Shown piece by piece: positions 1 through 5,949 of a stretch of 7,511 nucleotides of DNA. Source of the stretch: an uncultured Anaerolineales bacterium (GTDB lineage Bacteria > Chloroflexota > Anaerolineae > Anaerolineales > UBA11657); contig CAJWIA010000063.1 in NCBI GenBank assembly GCA_913040765.1, positions 1 through 7,511 on the forward strand. Reading direction: 5' to 3'. The notes under the pieces were generated by a model. It had not been told where the DNA came from. It did no database searches and saw only the letters and a list, made by a program, of their open reading frames with translations. A program made the position numbers and the translations under genes. The stretch's first letter is position 1; the number at the start of each line of letters is the position of its first letter.

Positions 1-480
1 TGCAGGATGGAACATAGGCACAACAACACGTGAACCGAAACGCTTAGGCACCCCGTGGATATCACTGATTCGGGTATCAGGAAACCAGCGTGCCATCGAG
101 AATCTTCCTAAAGTTACAATTACACTTGGATCAATCAAGTCTATCTGTCTCTCAAGATATGCATTGCAAGATGCTATCTCCTCTGGATTTGGATCACGGT
201 TTTGTGGAGGACGGCATTTCACTATATTGGTTATATAAACATCTTCACGTCGTAAATCAATTCCTTGTAAAAGTTCGTCAAGAAACTTGCCCGCTGCTCC
301 TACAAATGGCAACCCATTTTCATCCTCATGTTTGCCAGGCCCCTCTCCAATAAACATAATATTTGAGTCAACATTTCCTGACCCAGGAACTGCATGTTTG
401 CGGGTGTGGGCCAATTCACATAACTCACATGCCCGTATTTCCTTGTCTAGAACTTCCAGAGTGTAAGATTCAAACACCAT
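1..480 (-). CDS. Family 4 uracil-DNA glycosylase (Fe-S type), C-terminus cut by window edge
   Basis: Removes uracil from DNA as the first step of base-excision repair. I translated 160 residues from the ATG at 480 to the left edge. Family 4 marks are clear. CxxC at residues 18-21 (CELC), Cys89 in the KCRPP motif and Cys105 after EEIAS are the four expected ligands of the [4Fe-4S] cluster. GEGPGKHEDENGLPFVGAAG (residues 45-64) is the uracil-pocket/water-activating segment, and HPA at 158-160 begins the second active-site motif. Family members are usually about 190-220 residues, so some 30-60 residues are missing to the left. AGGTG lies 8 bases before this ATG and overlaps the stop of the upstream epimerase gene. 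An in-frame ATG at 486 is possible but too close to that SD. The tight spacing suggests co-transcription with the epimerase. The family call is very safe; the exact start is slightly uncertain. Confidence 0.93.
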   Translation of the reverse strand, partial: MVFESYTLEVLDKEIRACELCELAHTRKHAVPGSGNVDSNIMFIGEGPGKHEDENGLPFVGAAGKFLDELLQGIDLRREDVYITNIVKCRPPQNRDPNPEEIASCNAYLERQIDLIDPSVIVTLGRFSMARWFPDTRISDIHGVPKRFGSRVVVPMFHPA

Positions 481-491
481 CTTCATTGCAC

Positions 492-1517
492 CTAAATTTG
501 TGATACTAAACTGACATTATTATTTACCCAATCCCACAGCATCCGTACTCCATTCATAGGATCAACCTTCGGATTCCAACCATAATTCTCAAATGAGGTT
601 ATATCACTAATATACACCTTCTGATCTCCTGGTCTCCAATCGTGATGTTTCACAGATATACTTCTTCCAGCCAATTTACTTAGAATAGGCTCCATTTCAT
701 TCCAAATGGAAACTGTGAATGCTGCTCCCCCTCCAATATTAAAGACCCTTCCTATAAATCGAGATGGGTCGCTTAATACTAAATCATATGCATCTAACAA
801 GTCGTCCACCCACAATATATCACGCACCTGTTTACCATCCCCATAAATATTAATCTCGGAATCCTGAAGAATAGAGATAATAAAATGAGCCAACCAACCT
901 TGATCTTCGATACCGTACTGACGTGTTCCGTAAATGCATGATTGTCTGAACACAACTGTCGGTAATTCATAAATGCGTGCATAATCACGCACATATTGAT
1001 CTCCTGCTCCTTTAGAGCACCCGTAAGGAGAATGAAAATCCAAAGGATGATTTTCGGAGATACCCAAGGGCAAATCCTTGTATGTCCACCGCTTTTCTGA
1101 TTCCACCACCGCCAGTTGATCCATAGCTCCATACACCTTATTTGTGGAGGAATATACAACTAAGGGTTTCCTGATTGACTTCCTAGCTGCTTCCAACACA
1201 TTAAAGGTTCCAACCGCATTAATTTCAAAGTCCTCTCTAGGACATCTGACAGATTCAGTCACAGCTACTTGGGCAGCAAAATGAAATATAGCATCCTGTT
1301 TAGATACTGCCGAATTGACACTTTCAACATCACGTACATCTCCCAGAGAAAATTCGAGGCCACTGGAAAATGTTTCATTTAGCCAGTCTAGATTTTTTGC
1401 TGATCCTTTCCGAGAAAGATTGTCAAATAATGTGACCTTGTGACCACACTCTAACAATCGGGCCGCATAATTACTACCAATAAATCCAGCCCCTCCTGTG
1501 ATTAGTACATTTGCCAT
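492..1517 (-). CDS. NAD-dependent sugar-nucleotide epimerase, CDP-paratose (tyvelose) 2-epimerase-like
   Basis: A 341-residue extended SDR enzyme of the cytosol. The N-terminal Rossmann motif is GGAGFIG (residues 8-14), and Asp32 after the second strand probably holds the NAD ribose. The catalytic set is Thr125 in STNKVYG (124-130) plus Tyr165-xxx-Lys169 in SPYGCSKG. Several stretches are, from memory, characteristic of the RfbE/Tyv branch rather than ordinary GalE: DNLSRKGS (32-39), STNKVYG, the SCIYG/EDQGW region, YGDGKQVRD, and the C-terminal DWRPGDQ. Its length also matches Tyv (about 340). Known Tyv enzymes epimerise C2 of CDP-paratose to CDP-tyvelose for surface glycans. No other CDP-sugar or glycosyltransferase gene is nearby, so the substrate here is inferred by family only and could be another NDP-sugar. 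No clear Shine-Dalgarno precedes the ATG, and the frame is closed by a stop shortly upstream. The gene sits 59 bases after tsaB and 11 bases before the glycosylase. Confidence 0.88.
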   Translation of the reverse strand: MANVLITGGAGFIGSNYAARLLECGHKVTLFDNLSRKGSAKNLDWLNETFSSGLEFSLGDVRDVESVNSAVSKQDAIFHFAAQVAVTESVRCPREDFEINAVGTFNVLEAARKSIRKPLVVYSSTNKVYGAMDQLAVVESEKRWTYKDLPLGISENHPLDFHSPYGCSKGAGDQYVRDYARIYELPTVVFRQSCIYGTRQYGIEDQGWLAHFIISILQDSEINIYGDGKQVRDILWVDDLLDAYDLVLSDPSRFIGRVFNIGGGAAFTVSIWNEMEPILSKLAGRSISVKHHDWRPGDQKVYISDITSFENYGWNPKVDPMNGVRMLWDWVNNNVSLVSQI

Positions 1518-1546
1518 GACTTAATAACTACACCATGTTTATATGC

Positions 1547-1574
1547 CAACAATAGTACGAATTGCCTATTGTTG
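1547..1574. repeat. Perfect 9-bp inverted repeat between tsaB and the epimerase gene
   Basis: CAACAATAG at 1547-1555 and CTATTGTTG at 1566-1574 are exact reverse complements separated by 10 bases. The element begins 2 bases after the tsaB stop codon in the direction of transcription and fills almost half of the 59-base gap. As RNA it could form a stem of 9 pairs (3 G-C) with a 10-base loop. No U-run follows on either strand, so it is not a standard intrinsic terminator. An RNA processing or stability stem at the tsaB 3' end, or a dimeric regulator site in front of the epimerase gene, are the likeliest roles. Chance cannot be excluded. Confidence 0.55.
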
Positions 1575-1576
1575 AC

Positions 1577-2224
1577 CTAAGTAGTACGCAAATAAAATGG
1601 TGATAGCGCATTAGGTTCATCCAAATCTCCTGTGTCGAATCGTTTTCTTGCTATTGCAATCATGTAGGAAGCTCGACGCACATTCAATGGAGGCGGAGCT
1701 AGCATTACATTTTCTCCAAATTCCGCGCGGTCAACAGTACCCAATTCACCACATATGTAAAAACTGCCTGATTTGGTTTCCTCTACAACCTCCTGCCAAG
1801 TAGTAATATATGGAGCGCCATCAGTCTTCCATCCACCTGAGTGCCATATATATCTACCAGATACAATACTTTTTCTACCTGCCGAAATAAGAGTTAACAG
1901 TACACACTCAACTTTTGGCTGCATATGTGCAAGAATATCCAGAGTTGAAACACCCACTAAAGGTATTGAGTATGCAATAGAAAGTCCTTTGGCAAATCCA
2001 AGCCCAATACGCAAACCGGTAAAGGAGCCTGGTCCTATGGCAACTGCTATACCTCTTAATGATTGGGCATTAACATCTGCGGTTATCATCATGCGATTGA
2101 CATATGACGCTAGTTCTACAGTATGATTATTGCCACTTCGCCAACTATGTTCAGAATTAATTTCTCGACCATCATCAAGAGCTACACTTGCTCGCTCATT
2201 AGCAGTATCAATACCCAATAACAT
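1577..2224 (-). CDS. tsaB: tRNA t6A37 biosynthesis protein TsaB (YeaZ)
   Basis: Partner of TsaD in the complex that transfers the threonylcarbamoyl group to A37 of ANN-decoding tRNAs; TsaB is an inactive ASKHA-fold scaffold. From the ATG at 2224 the product has 215 residues. It opens with MLLGIDTAN, the usual TsaB start, and carries the family signature GPGSFTGLRIG (64-74) followed by the AKGL helix and VGVSTLD (90-96). Length is within the family range (about 210-240). A GTG directly before this ATG could also start, but a GGAAG motif is 6 bases from the ATG and only 3 from the GTG, and the ATG gives the standard N-terminus. The tsaE stop and this start share one base (TGATG), so translation is probably coupled and the two partners are made together. 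The tsaD and rimI genes often seen nearby are absent here. Confidence 0.96.
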   Translation of the reverse strand: MLLGIDTANERASVALDDGREINSEHSWRSGNNHTVELASYVNRMMITADVNAQSLRGIAVAIGPGSFTGLRIGLGFAKGLSIAYSIPLVGVSTLDILAHMQPKVECVLLTLISAGRKSIVSGRYIWHSGGWKTDGAPYITTWQEVVEETKSGSFYICGELGTVDRAEFGENVMLAPPPLNVRRASYMIAIARKRFDTGDLDEPNALSPFYLRTT

Positions 2225-2730
2225 CACGCACTTCCATGTTGAAAAGCACTTTTTCGAAATTCCGCAAGTAATTGTGCGAAGTGATTACCATCAGCACGCA
2301 TCTGTATACTACGTTTATCTTCCGTTATATAACTCATTGTAATCCACAGCTTCTGCTTTGGTATCCAGGACTCAATATGTTCGGGCCATTCTACAATCAA
2401 GACAGCACCGGACTGTAAACGCTCATCTATACCAATATGATCAGCATCAGTAGCACTGCTTAACCGATAACAATCCATGTGATGTAATTGCGCACCATCA
2501 GCACGAGAATATTCATTGACCAAGATATATGAAGGACTAGTTGCCGACTCCAAAGATCCCCATCCACGTGCAACACCGATTGCCAAAGCAGTTTTACCAG
2601 AACCCAAATTGCCGCTTAAGCACAGAAAATCTTGAGACTTAAGCAGTTGGCCTAACTTTACTCCATAGCGCAAAGTTTGATCATAACTATAGCTAATAAA
2701 ATCTAATGCGTGCGAATCCATGATAGGCAT
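2224..2730 (-). CDS. tsaE: tRNA t6A37 biosynthesis ATPase TsaE (YjeE)
   Basis: P-loop ATPase that binds TsaB-TsaD and resets the t6A synthase complex. Numbered from the ATG at 2730 (168 residues), it has Walker A GNLGSGKT (40-47), the SPSY switch-like segment (65-68), NEY (72-74), HMDCYRL (84-90) and EWPE (114-117), the expected order for the family. The frame stays open upstream to an ATG at 2814, giving 196 residues, but the additional 28 residues resemble nothing in TsaE, which usually has about 140-170. A TATAAT box lies only 9 bases before the 2730 ATG, so an RNA starting there could not encode the extension. ATG at 2721 is a further candidate. No Shine-Dalgarno is seen before 2730 or 2721, which would suit a leaderless or very short-leader mRNA. 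The product is secure; the start is probable. Confidence 0.94.
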   Translation of the reverse strand: MPIMDSHALDFISYSYDQTLRYGVKLGQLLKSQDFLCLSGNLGSGKTALAIGVARGWGSLESATSPSYILVNEYSRADGAQLHHMDCYRLSSATDADHIGIDERLQSGAVLIVEWPEHIESWIPKQKLWITMSYITEDKRSIQMRADGNHFAQLLAEFRKSAFQHGSA

Positions 2731-2739
2731 GGCAACGGA

Positions 2740-2768
2740 ATTATAGCGACCACTTCGCAAGGGTACAA
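2740..2768 (-). promoter_or_regulatory. Candidate sigma-70-type promoter for tsaE
   Basis: On the minus strand, TTGTAC (2768-2763) is followed after exactly 17 bases by a perfect TATAAT (2745-2740). Transcription would be expected to begin around 2734-2732, some 2-4 bases before the proposed tsaE ATG at 2730. This fits a near-leaderless transcript running through tsaE, tsaB and perhaps the downstream genes. It rests on consensus match and spacing only. Confidence 0.55.
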
Positions 2769-2822
2769 GTGGGCGACCACACATACACATGCTATCATAC
2801 AGATTAAGGAACATGAAACAAC

Positions 2823-3551
2823 ATGAAAATACTAGTAATTGCTGACATACACGCTAACTTACATGCACTCGAAGCTGTACTCAAAGATGCCAAAGATACG
2901 TACGATGTAACATGGTGCCTGGGAGACCTAGTAGGTTATGGGCCATATCCAAACGAATGTATACAAATAGTACGAGAATTGCCAGATTTCATATGTATTT
3001 CGGGAAACCACGATTATGCAATAGTTGCCAACATGGATTTAAGTACTTTCAATCCTATTGCTTACCAGGCACTACATTGGACTCAAAATGTGCTGACTGC
3101 TGAATCCAATCATTTCCTCGCCAAAATTGAATCAACAATGCATATAAATAGTGTGACCCTAGCACATGGTAGCCCCAACAATCCATTGTGGGAATATATT
3201 ACAGACACAAATATAGCTGATCAAAGTTTCGCAAATATTAGAGACAAATTATGTCTAGTTGGTCATACTCATATACCACGCATATTTAGTCATGACGGTA
3301 TACAATGCAATGAAAGCACAGTGAATACCACAACACCGTTCAATTTGTCCAAGAGACAGTATATACTTAACCCAGGCAGTGTTGGACAACCGCGTGATCA
3401 CAATCCATTGGCAGCGTATGGAATATTAGATCTCGCTAAGCATACTTGGCAACAGCGAAGAGTGGCATATGATATTAGAGCAACACAAGACCAAATGATG
3501 ATTGAACAACTACCTGAAGAGCTTATAATACGGCTATCCTTTGGAATGTAG
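2823..3551 (+). CDS. Calcineurin-like metallophosphoesterase, YfcE/MJ0936-type
   Basis: A 242-residue cytosolic phosphoesterase with a binuclear metal site. The five metallophosphoesterase motifs are all present: DIH (Asp8, His10), GDLVGYG (Asp35), GNHD (Asn62, His63), AHGS (His115) and GHTH (His148, His150). The NPGSVGQPRD segment near the C-terminal third is typical of the small YfcE/MJ0936/ApaH-like group (COG0639-like), whose members hydrolyse phosphodiesters or phosphomonoesters. The physiological substrate cannot be read from sequence. There is no signal peptide or membrane segment. The start follows AAGGA (2806-2810) at a rather long 12-base gap, and the first residues MKILVIADIH are standard for the family. 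It is divergent from tsaE and 91 bases ahead of moaC; no functional link to molybdenum cofactor synthesis is known to me. Confidence 0.93.
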   Translation: MKILVIADIHANLHALEAVLKDAKDTYDVTWCLGDLVGYGPYPNECIQIVRELPDFICISGNHDYAIVANMDLSTFNPIAYQALHWTQNVLTAESNHFLAKIESTMHINSVTLAHGSPNNPLWEYITDTNIADQSFANIRDKLCLVGHTHIPRIFSHDGIQCNESTVNTTTPFNLSKRQYILNPGSVGQPRDHNPLAAYGILDLAKHTWQQRRVAYDIRATQDQMMIEQLPEELIIRLSFGM

Positions 3552-3573
3552 CTTTATTAAATATGATCAAAAC

Positions 3574-3602
3574 ATTAGTAATGATTAGACTAATAAGTTA
3601 GT
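3574..3602 (+). promoter_or_regulatory. Overlapping small hairpins upstream of moaC
   Basis: ATTAGT (3574-3579) can pair with ACTAAT (3589-3594), while ACTAA (3589-3593) can instead pair with TTAGT (3598-3602), so two mutually exclusive short AT-rich stems share one arm. A 10-bp palindrome, ATAATATTAT, follows at 3619-3628, and a weak -10-like TATAGT is at 3606-3611 with no good -35. The 91-base gap before moaC may therefore hold its own promoter or leader, but each element is weak and such matches are common in AT-rich DNA. It does not resemble the Moco riboswitch. Confidence 0.2.
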
Positions 3603-3642
3603 ATCTATAGTAACAACCATAATATTATTACGATTGAGTTTT

Positions 3643-4143
3643 ATGAACAAACAAACTTCACTCAGCCACCTAGACAATAAGGGTCGTGCTCACATGGTAA
3701 ATATCGCACCCAAGCCAGAAACTCAGCGAGTAGCTGTTGCTATAGCTGAAGTACATATGAAAAAGGACACTCTCAACAAAATACGTAGCGGGAACACCAA
3801 AAAGGGCGATGTATACGGAGTAGCAAAAATAGCTGGTATACAAGCAGCTAAACGCACTGCTGATCTTATACCATTATGTCACCCTCTATTACTAAATCAC
3901 ATAGAGGTAGAAATTGGTGACGCTGAATTACTTGGGGAAGGGAAACAACATGGAGTAACTATTACTGCTACTGTCCGTTCGAATGGAAAAACAGGTGTTG
4001 AGATGGAAGCACTGGTAGCTGTTACTACAGCTGCACTGACTATATACGACATGGCAAAAGCAGTGGAAAAATCAATGCTTATAACCAACGTACGTCTAGC
4101 GAAGAAACGCGGTGGACAGAGTGGAGATGTAACAAACATATAA
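3643..4143 (+). CDS. moaC: Cyclic pyranopterin monophosphate synthase MoaC
   Basis: Converts the MoaA product 3',8-cyclo-7,8-dihydro-GTP into cyclic pyranopterin monophosphate, the first stable intermediate of molybdenum cofactor synthesis. The 166-residue length is normal. Visible family motifs are [10 protein letters not shown] (18-27), [20 protein letters not shown] (53-72), the strongly conserved DLIPLCHP (74-81, with the catalytic-site His80), [20 protein letters not shown] (118-137) and Lys139, which with Asp136 matches the E. coli Asp128/Lys131 pair. The C-terminus keeps the GGQSG element. The ATG at 3643 is chosen. A TTG at 3634 would add three residues but has no better ribosome site, and the Shine-Dalgarno is weak in either case. 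The gene lies 34 bases before the moaD-moaE fusion, which acts at the next step, so the pair is probably an operon. MoaA is absent from the window. Confidence 0.97.
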   Translation: MNKQTSLSHLDNKGRAHMVNIAPKPETQRVAVAIAEVHMKKDTLNKIRSGNTKKGDVYGVAKIAGIQAAKRTADLIPLCHPLLLNHIEVEIGDAELLGEGKQHGVTITATVRSNGKTGVEMEALVAVTTAALTIYDMAKAVEKSMLITNVRLAKKRGGQSGDVTNI

Positions 4144-4177
4144 CACCAGTCATAACAGGAACACATTTATACATAAT

Positions 4178-4906
4178 ATGAAAATATCAGTTCTTCTCTT
4201 TGCCAGTATCAAGGAACATGCAGGAACCAACATAATGTCTTTTGATATTGAAGACAAATCCACAGTTGCAGACCTCAAGCAGGAGATAGCAAATCATCTC
4301 CCTGCATTGAAAGATTTGCTCCCTACTGCCCTTGTGTCAATCAATCATGAGTTTGCCTTTCCAGAAGACAAAGTACCACCAGATGCTGAGATTGCCATAT
4401 TTCCGCCCGTATCGGGTGGGCAGGAAAAACCTACCATCATAGCAATTAAACCCGAACACTTCAGTATTGACGAAATTATATCTAACATTGTTGGTCCATC
4501 CACTGGAGCTATGTGTATATTTTCCGGTATAGTAAGAGCTCAGAATGATTGTGTAGAGATTAATGACAACATTAATATGGTAGAACAACTGGAATATGAA
4601 GCATATTCTCCCATGGCCGAAACTAAGATGTACCAGGTAGCATCGGAAGTACGATCTCGATGGCCCAACATATATGGTATTGCCATATTTCAACGCATAG
4701 GAAATTTAGAACCTGGCCAGCAAACGGTCATGATTGCCTGTACGAGTGCTCACAGAGACTCAGGAATTTTCGAAGCGGCTCGTTACGGTATTGACAGGCT
4801 AAAAGAAATCGTTCCTATATGGAAGAAAGAAATTAGCAATAAAGACTCGACATGGTTAAGCGGAACTTACCAACCCGACAAAAACGACACCAAACAAATA
4901 TACTAA
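4178..4906 (+). CDS. MoaD-MoaE fusion, molybdopterin synthase
   Basis: Both subunits of molybdopterin synthase in one 242-residue chain; the enzyme inserts two sulfurs into cyclic pyranopterin monophosphate. Residues 1-81 are a MoaD ubiquitin-like domain starting MKISVLLFASIKE and ending PPVSGG, with Gly80-Gly81 where free MoaD would end and be thiocarboxylated. Residues from about 90 on are MoaE: FSGIVR (Arg120), LEYEAY (138-143), HR at 192-193 in TSAHRDS, Lys209 in DRLK and Lys216 in IWKKE, matching active-site residues of E. coli MoaE. The loop after Arg120 is longer than in E. coli and rich in Asn/Asp. Similar fusions exist (mycobacterial MoaX), where I recall that the chain is cleaved after the Gly-Gly. 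A frame break is unlikely because both domains are intact and the linker is short. AGGA lies 17 bases before the ATG, too far for a good Shine-Dalgarno. AT-rich TTTATACATAAT sits directly before the start. Confidence 0.95.
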   Translation: MKISVLLFASIKEHAGTNIMSFDIEDKSTVADLKQEIANHLPALKDLLPTALVSINHEFAFPEDKVPPDAEIAIFPPVSGGQEKPTIIAIKPEHFSIDEIISNIVGPSTGAMCIFSGIVRAQNDCVEINDNINMVEQLEYEAYSPMAETKMYQVASEVRSRWPNIYGIAIFQRIGNLEPGQQTVMIACTSAHRDSGIFEAARYGIDRLKEIVPIWKKEISNKDSTWLSGTYQPDKNDTKQIY

Positions 4907-4921
4907 TCTTACAGGAAGATA

Positions 4922-5317
4922 ATGAATACATTTTCACAAAAATGGTTTTATCAAAACCCCGGCATCATACCCCATAATATTGCAGAGACTGTACGACAAT
5001 CACTATGGTCATCTGGTTTATATTCGATATGGCTTGATGCTGTAAACACAAGTGCACCTTACAAATTAATTGGTCACCATAGTAACGCAAGCCTAGAGTT
5101 AGAGTGGCAGCCTTCTCAATGGCTACGATTACGTTCAGAGAAAGATATTGTAAGCCTTAGAAATCACCTGTCTTGGCTATTAGGATTTGAGTCCAACTTA
5201 CAATTCACAGATCATATGAATTGGCAAGTACATGAATGGCATCTTCAGGAATTCGATGAGCGCTGGAGGGAAATTTCAGGCAATCCAATGTATAGCTCAC
5301 CAATGCGGTTCGATTAA
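4922..5317 (+). CDS. Unrecognised Trp-rich protein, possibly the N-terminal half of a broken gene
   Basis: I do not recognise this 131-residue product with confidence. It begins 15 bases after the moaD-moaE stop and has a good Shine-Dalgarno (AGGAAG, 4913-4918), so translation from ATG 4922 is credible and the gene probably belongs to the moa operon. It is cytosolic-looking, with no signal peptide or membrane segment, and contains nine tryptophans, including LEWQPSQWL and NWQVHEWHL. The order of SWLLGF (84-89) followed about 30 residues later by RWREISGNPM loosely recalls the N-terminal domain of AlkA-type DNA glycosylases, but no HhH-GPD domain follows, so I give that little weight. The frame ends at TAA 5315-5317 without an obvious domain end. 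The next frame, one register back, is open from 5296, so the two may be one gene. Confidence 0.6.
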   Translation: MNTFSQKWFYQNPGIIPHNIAETVRQSLWSSGLYSIWLDAVNTSAPYKLIGHHSNASLELEWQPSQWLRLRSEKDIVSLRNHLSWLLGFESNLQFTDHMNWQVHEWHLQEFDERWREISGNPMYSSPMRFD

Positions 5318-5346
5318 CCAAGACTTGCGAGAAATATTTGGATACC

Positions 5347-5931
5347 ATGTACGATGCAGCGCACGATATTGCAATACTAAAAGCTATCCTATATGATTTT
5401 GTTCCTTTCATACAATCCGATATAGTATTCTGGCAACTATCGAAGCCTGGTCCATTTCTAAATCGTTACCCAAAATTAACTGTAGCTGGAATTCTATTTT
5501 GCGTACGTAAGCTAACAATGGTAGAGTGTGAAATGGAGCACAAAATGCAGGATGAGAAAAATAAGTTAGTTGAAAGATTGTGCGACCATCTTAGCCAATG
5601 GCATGCAAATGTTGAACGAAAAGCACTTGTCGAAACACTAGGAAGATTAACATCGTGGGAAATATACATCGACGAGTGTCTTGAAGATGCAAGTGACTGT
5701 TCACAGCATTATCTAGAGGAAGTTTATGGTCGTGTGTATATCCACTTGCTGCTGGATATACTGGGTGATACAAACGAGATTAACGAAATTCGTACTAGAA
5801 TTAACAAGTGTGATGATAATTTGTACAGAATGTTCAATAGGGGACAATTCATATGGGAGAAAGATCTGCAAATTGCTTTTCCACCCAAAGAGCAATGGTA
5901 TTTATATGGTAGGCCAAGAATCACTTGTTAA
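5347..5931 (+). CDS. Unrecognised helical protein, possibly the C-terminal half of the preceding frame
   Basis: From ATG 5347 this is 194 residues; a TTG at 5338 would add three. I cannot name the family. The sequence looks mostly alpha-helical and soluble, with charged segments and paired aromatics. It ends in IAFPPKEQWYLYGRPR, a closing motif I associate loosely with uncharacterised Chloroflexota proteins, from memory and not checked. There is no signal peptide, no membrane segment and no evident catalytic motif. Neither possible start has a clear Shine-Dalgarno. The same frame is open without a stop back to 5296 and reads as plausible protein (for example KTCEKYLDTMYDAAH) upstream of the first start codon. 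This is what would be expected if the true N-terminus lies in the 4922-5317 frame. Its stop is 18 bases from the convergent rny stop. Confidence 0.6.
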   Translation: MYDAAHDIAILKAILYDFVPFIQSDIVFWQLSKPGPFLNRYPKLTVAGILFCVRKLTMVECEMEHKMQDEKNKLVERLCDHLSQWHANVERKALVETLGRLTSWEIYIDECLEDASDCSQHYLEEVYGRVYIHLLLDILGDTNEINEIRTRINKCDDNLYRMFNRGQFIWEKDLQIAFPPKEQWYLYGRPRITC

Positions 5932-5949
5932 GGCTATAGTAAATTAGCT
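5932..5949. other. 18-base convergent intergenic gap without a visible terminator
   Basis: This gap separates the stop of the plus-strand unknown gene from the stop of rny. The only self-complementarity is a 4-bp GCTA/TAGC pair, and there is no T-run on either strand, so no intrinsic terminator is supported. Transcripts from the two sides probably overlap at their 3' ends, or end by Rho. Confidence 0.5.

Noticed and set aside
90..353. 87-residue plus-strand open frame
   Set aside because: It is antisense to the uracil-DNA glycosylase, whose translation carries all family motifs; the product has no recognisable features.
794..1159. 121-residue minus-strand open frame in another register of the epimerase gene
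   Set aside because: The epimerase frame carries the catalytic motifs; this is an alternative-register shadow.
1773..2342. Plus-strand open frames (1773-2126 and 2130-2342)
   Set aside because: Both are antisense to tsaB/tsaE with no ribosome site or protein-family likeness.
2912..3103. 63-residue plus-strand open frame
   Set aside because: It is an alternative register inside the metallophosphoesterase gene, whose own frame carries all five metal-site motifs.
3897..4693. Minus-strand open frames opposite moaC (3897-4166) and moaD-moaE (4337-4693)
   Set aside because: The opposite strand encodes highly conserved enzymes; the antisense products are unstructured-looking shadows.
5296..5317. 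Programmed -1 ribosomal frameshift site
   Set aside because: No X-XXY-YYZ slippery sequence or following stable stem is visible in the overlap; an indel or two separate genes is more likely.
5205..5947. Several 60-73-residue open frames on both strands around the unknown genes
   Set aside because: They overlap the longer frames 4922-5317 and 5347-5931, and none has a ribosome site or coherent composition. Confidence is lower here than elsewhere because the main frames are themselves unrecognised.
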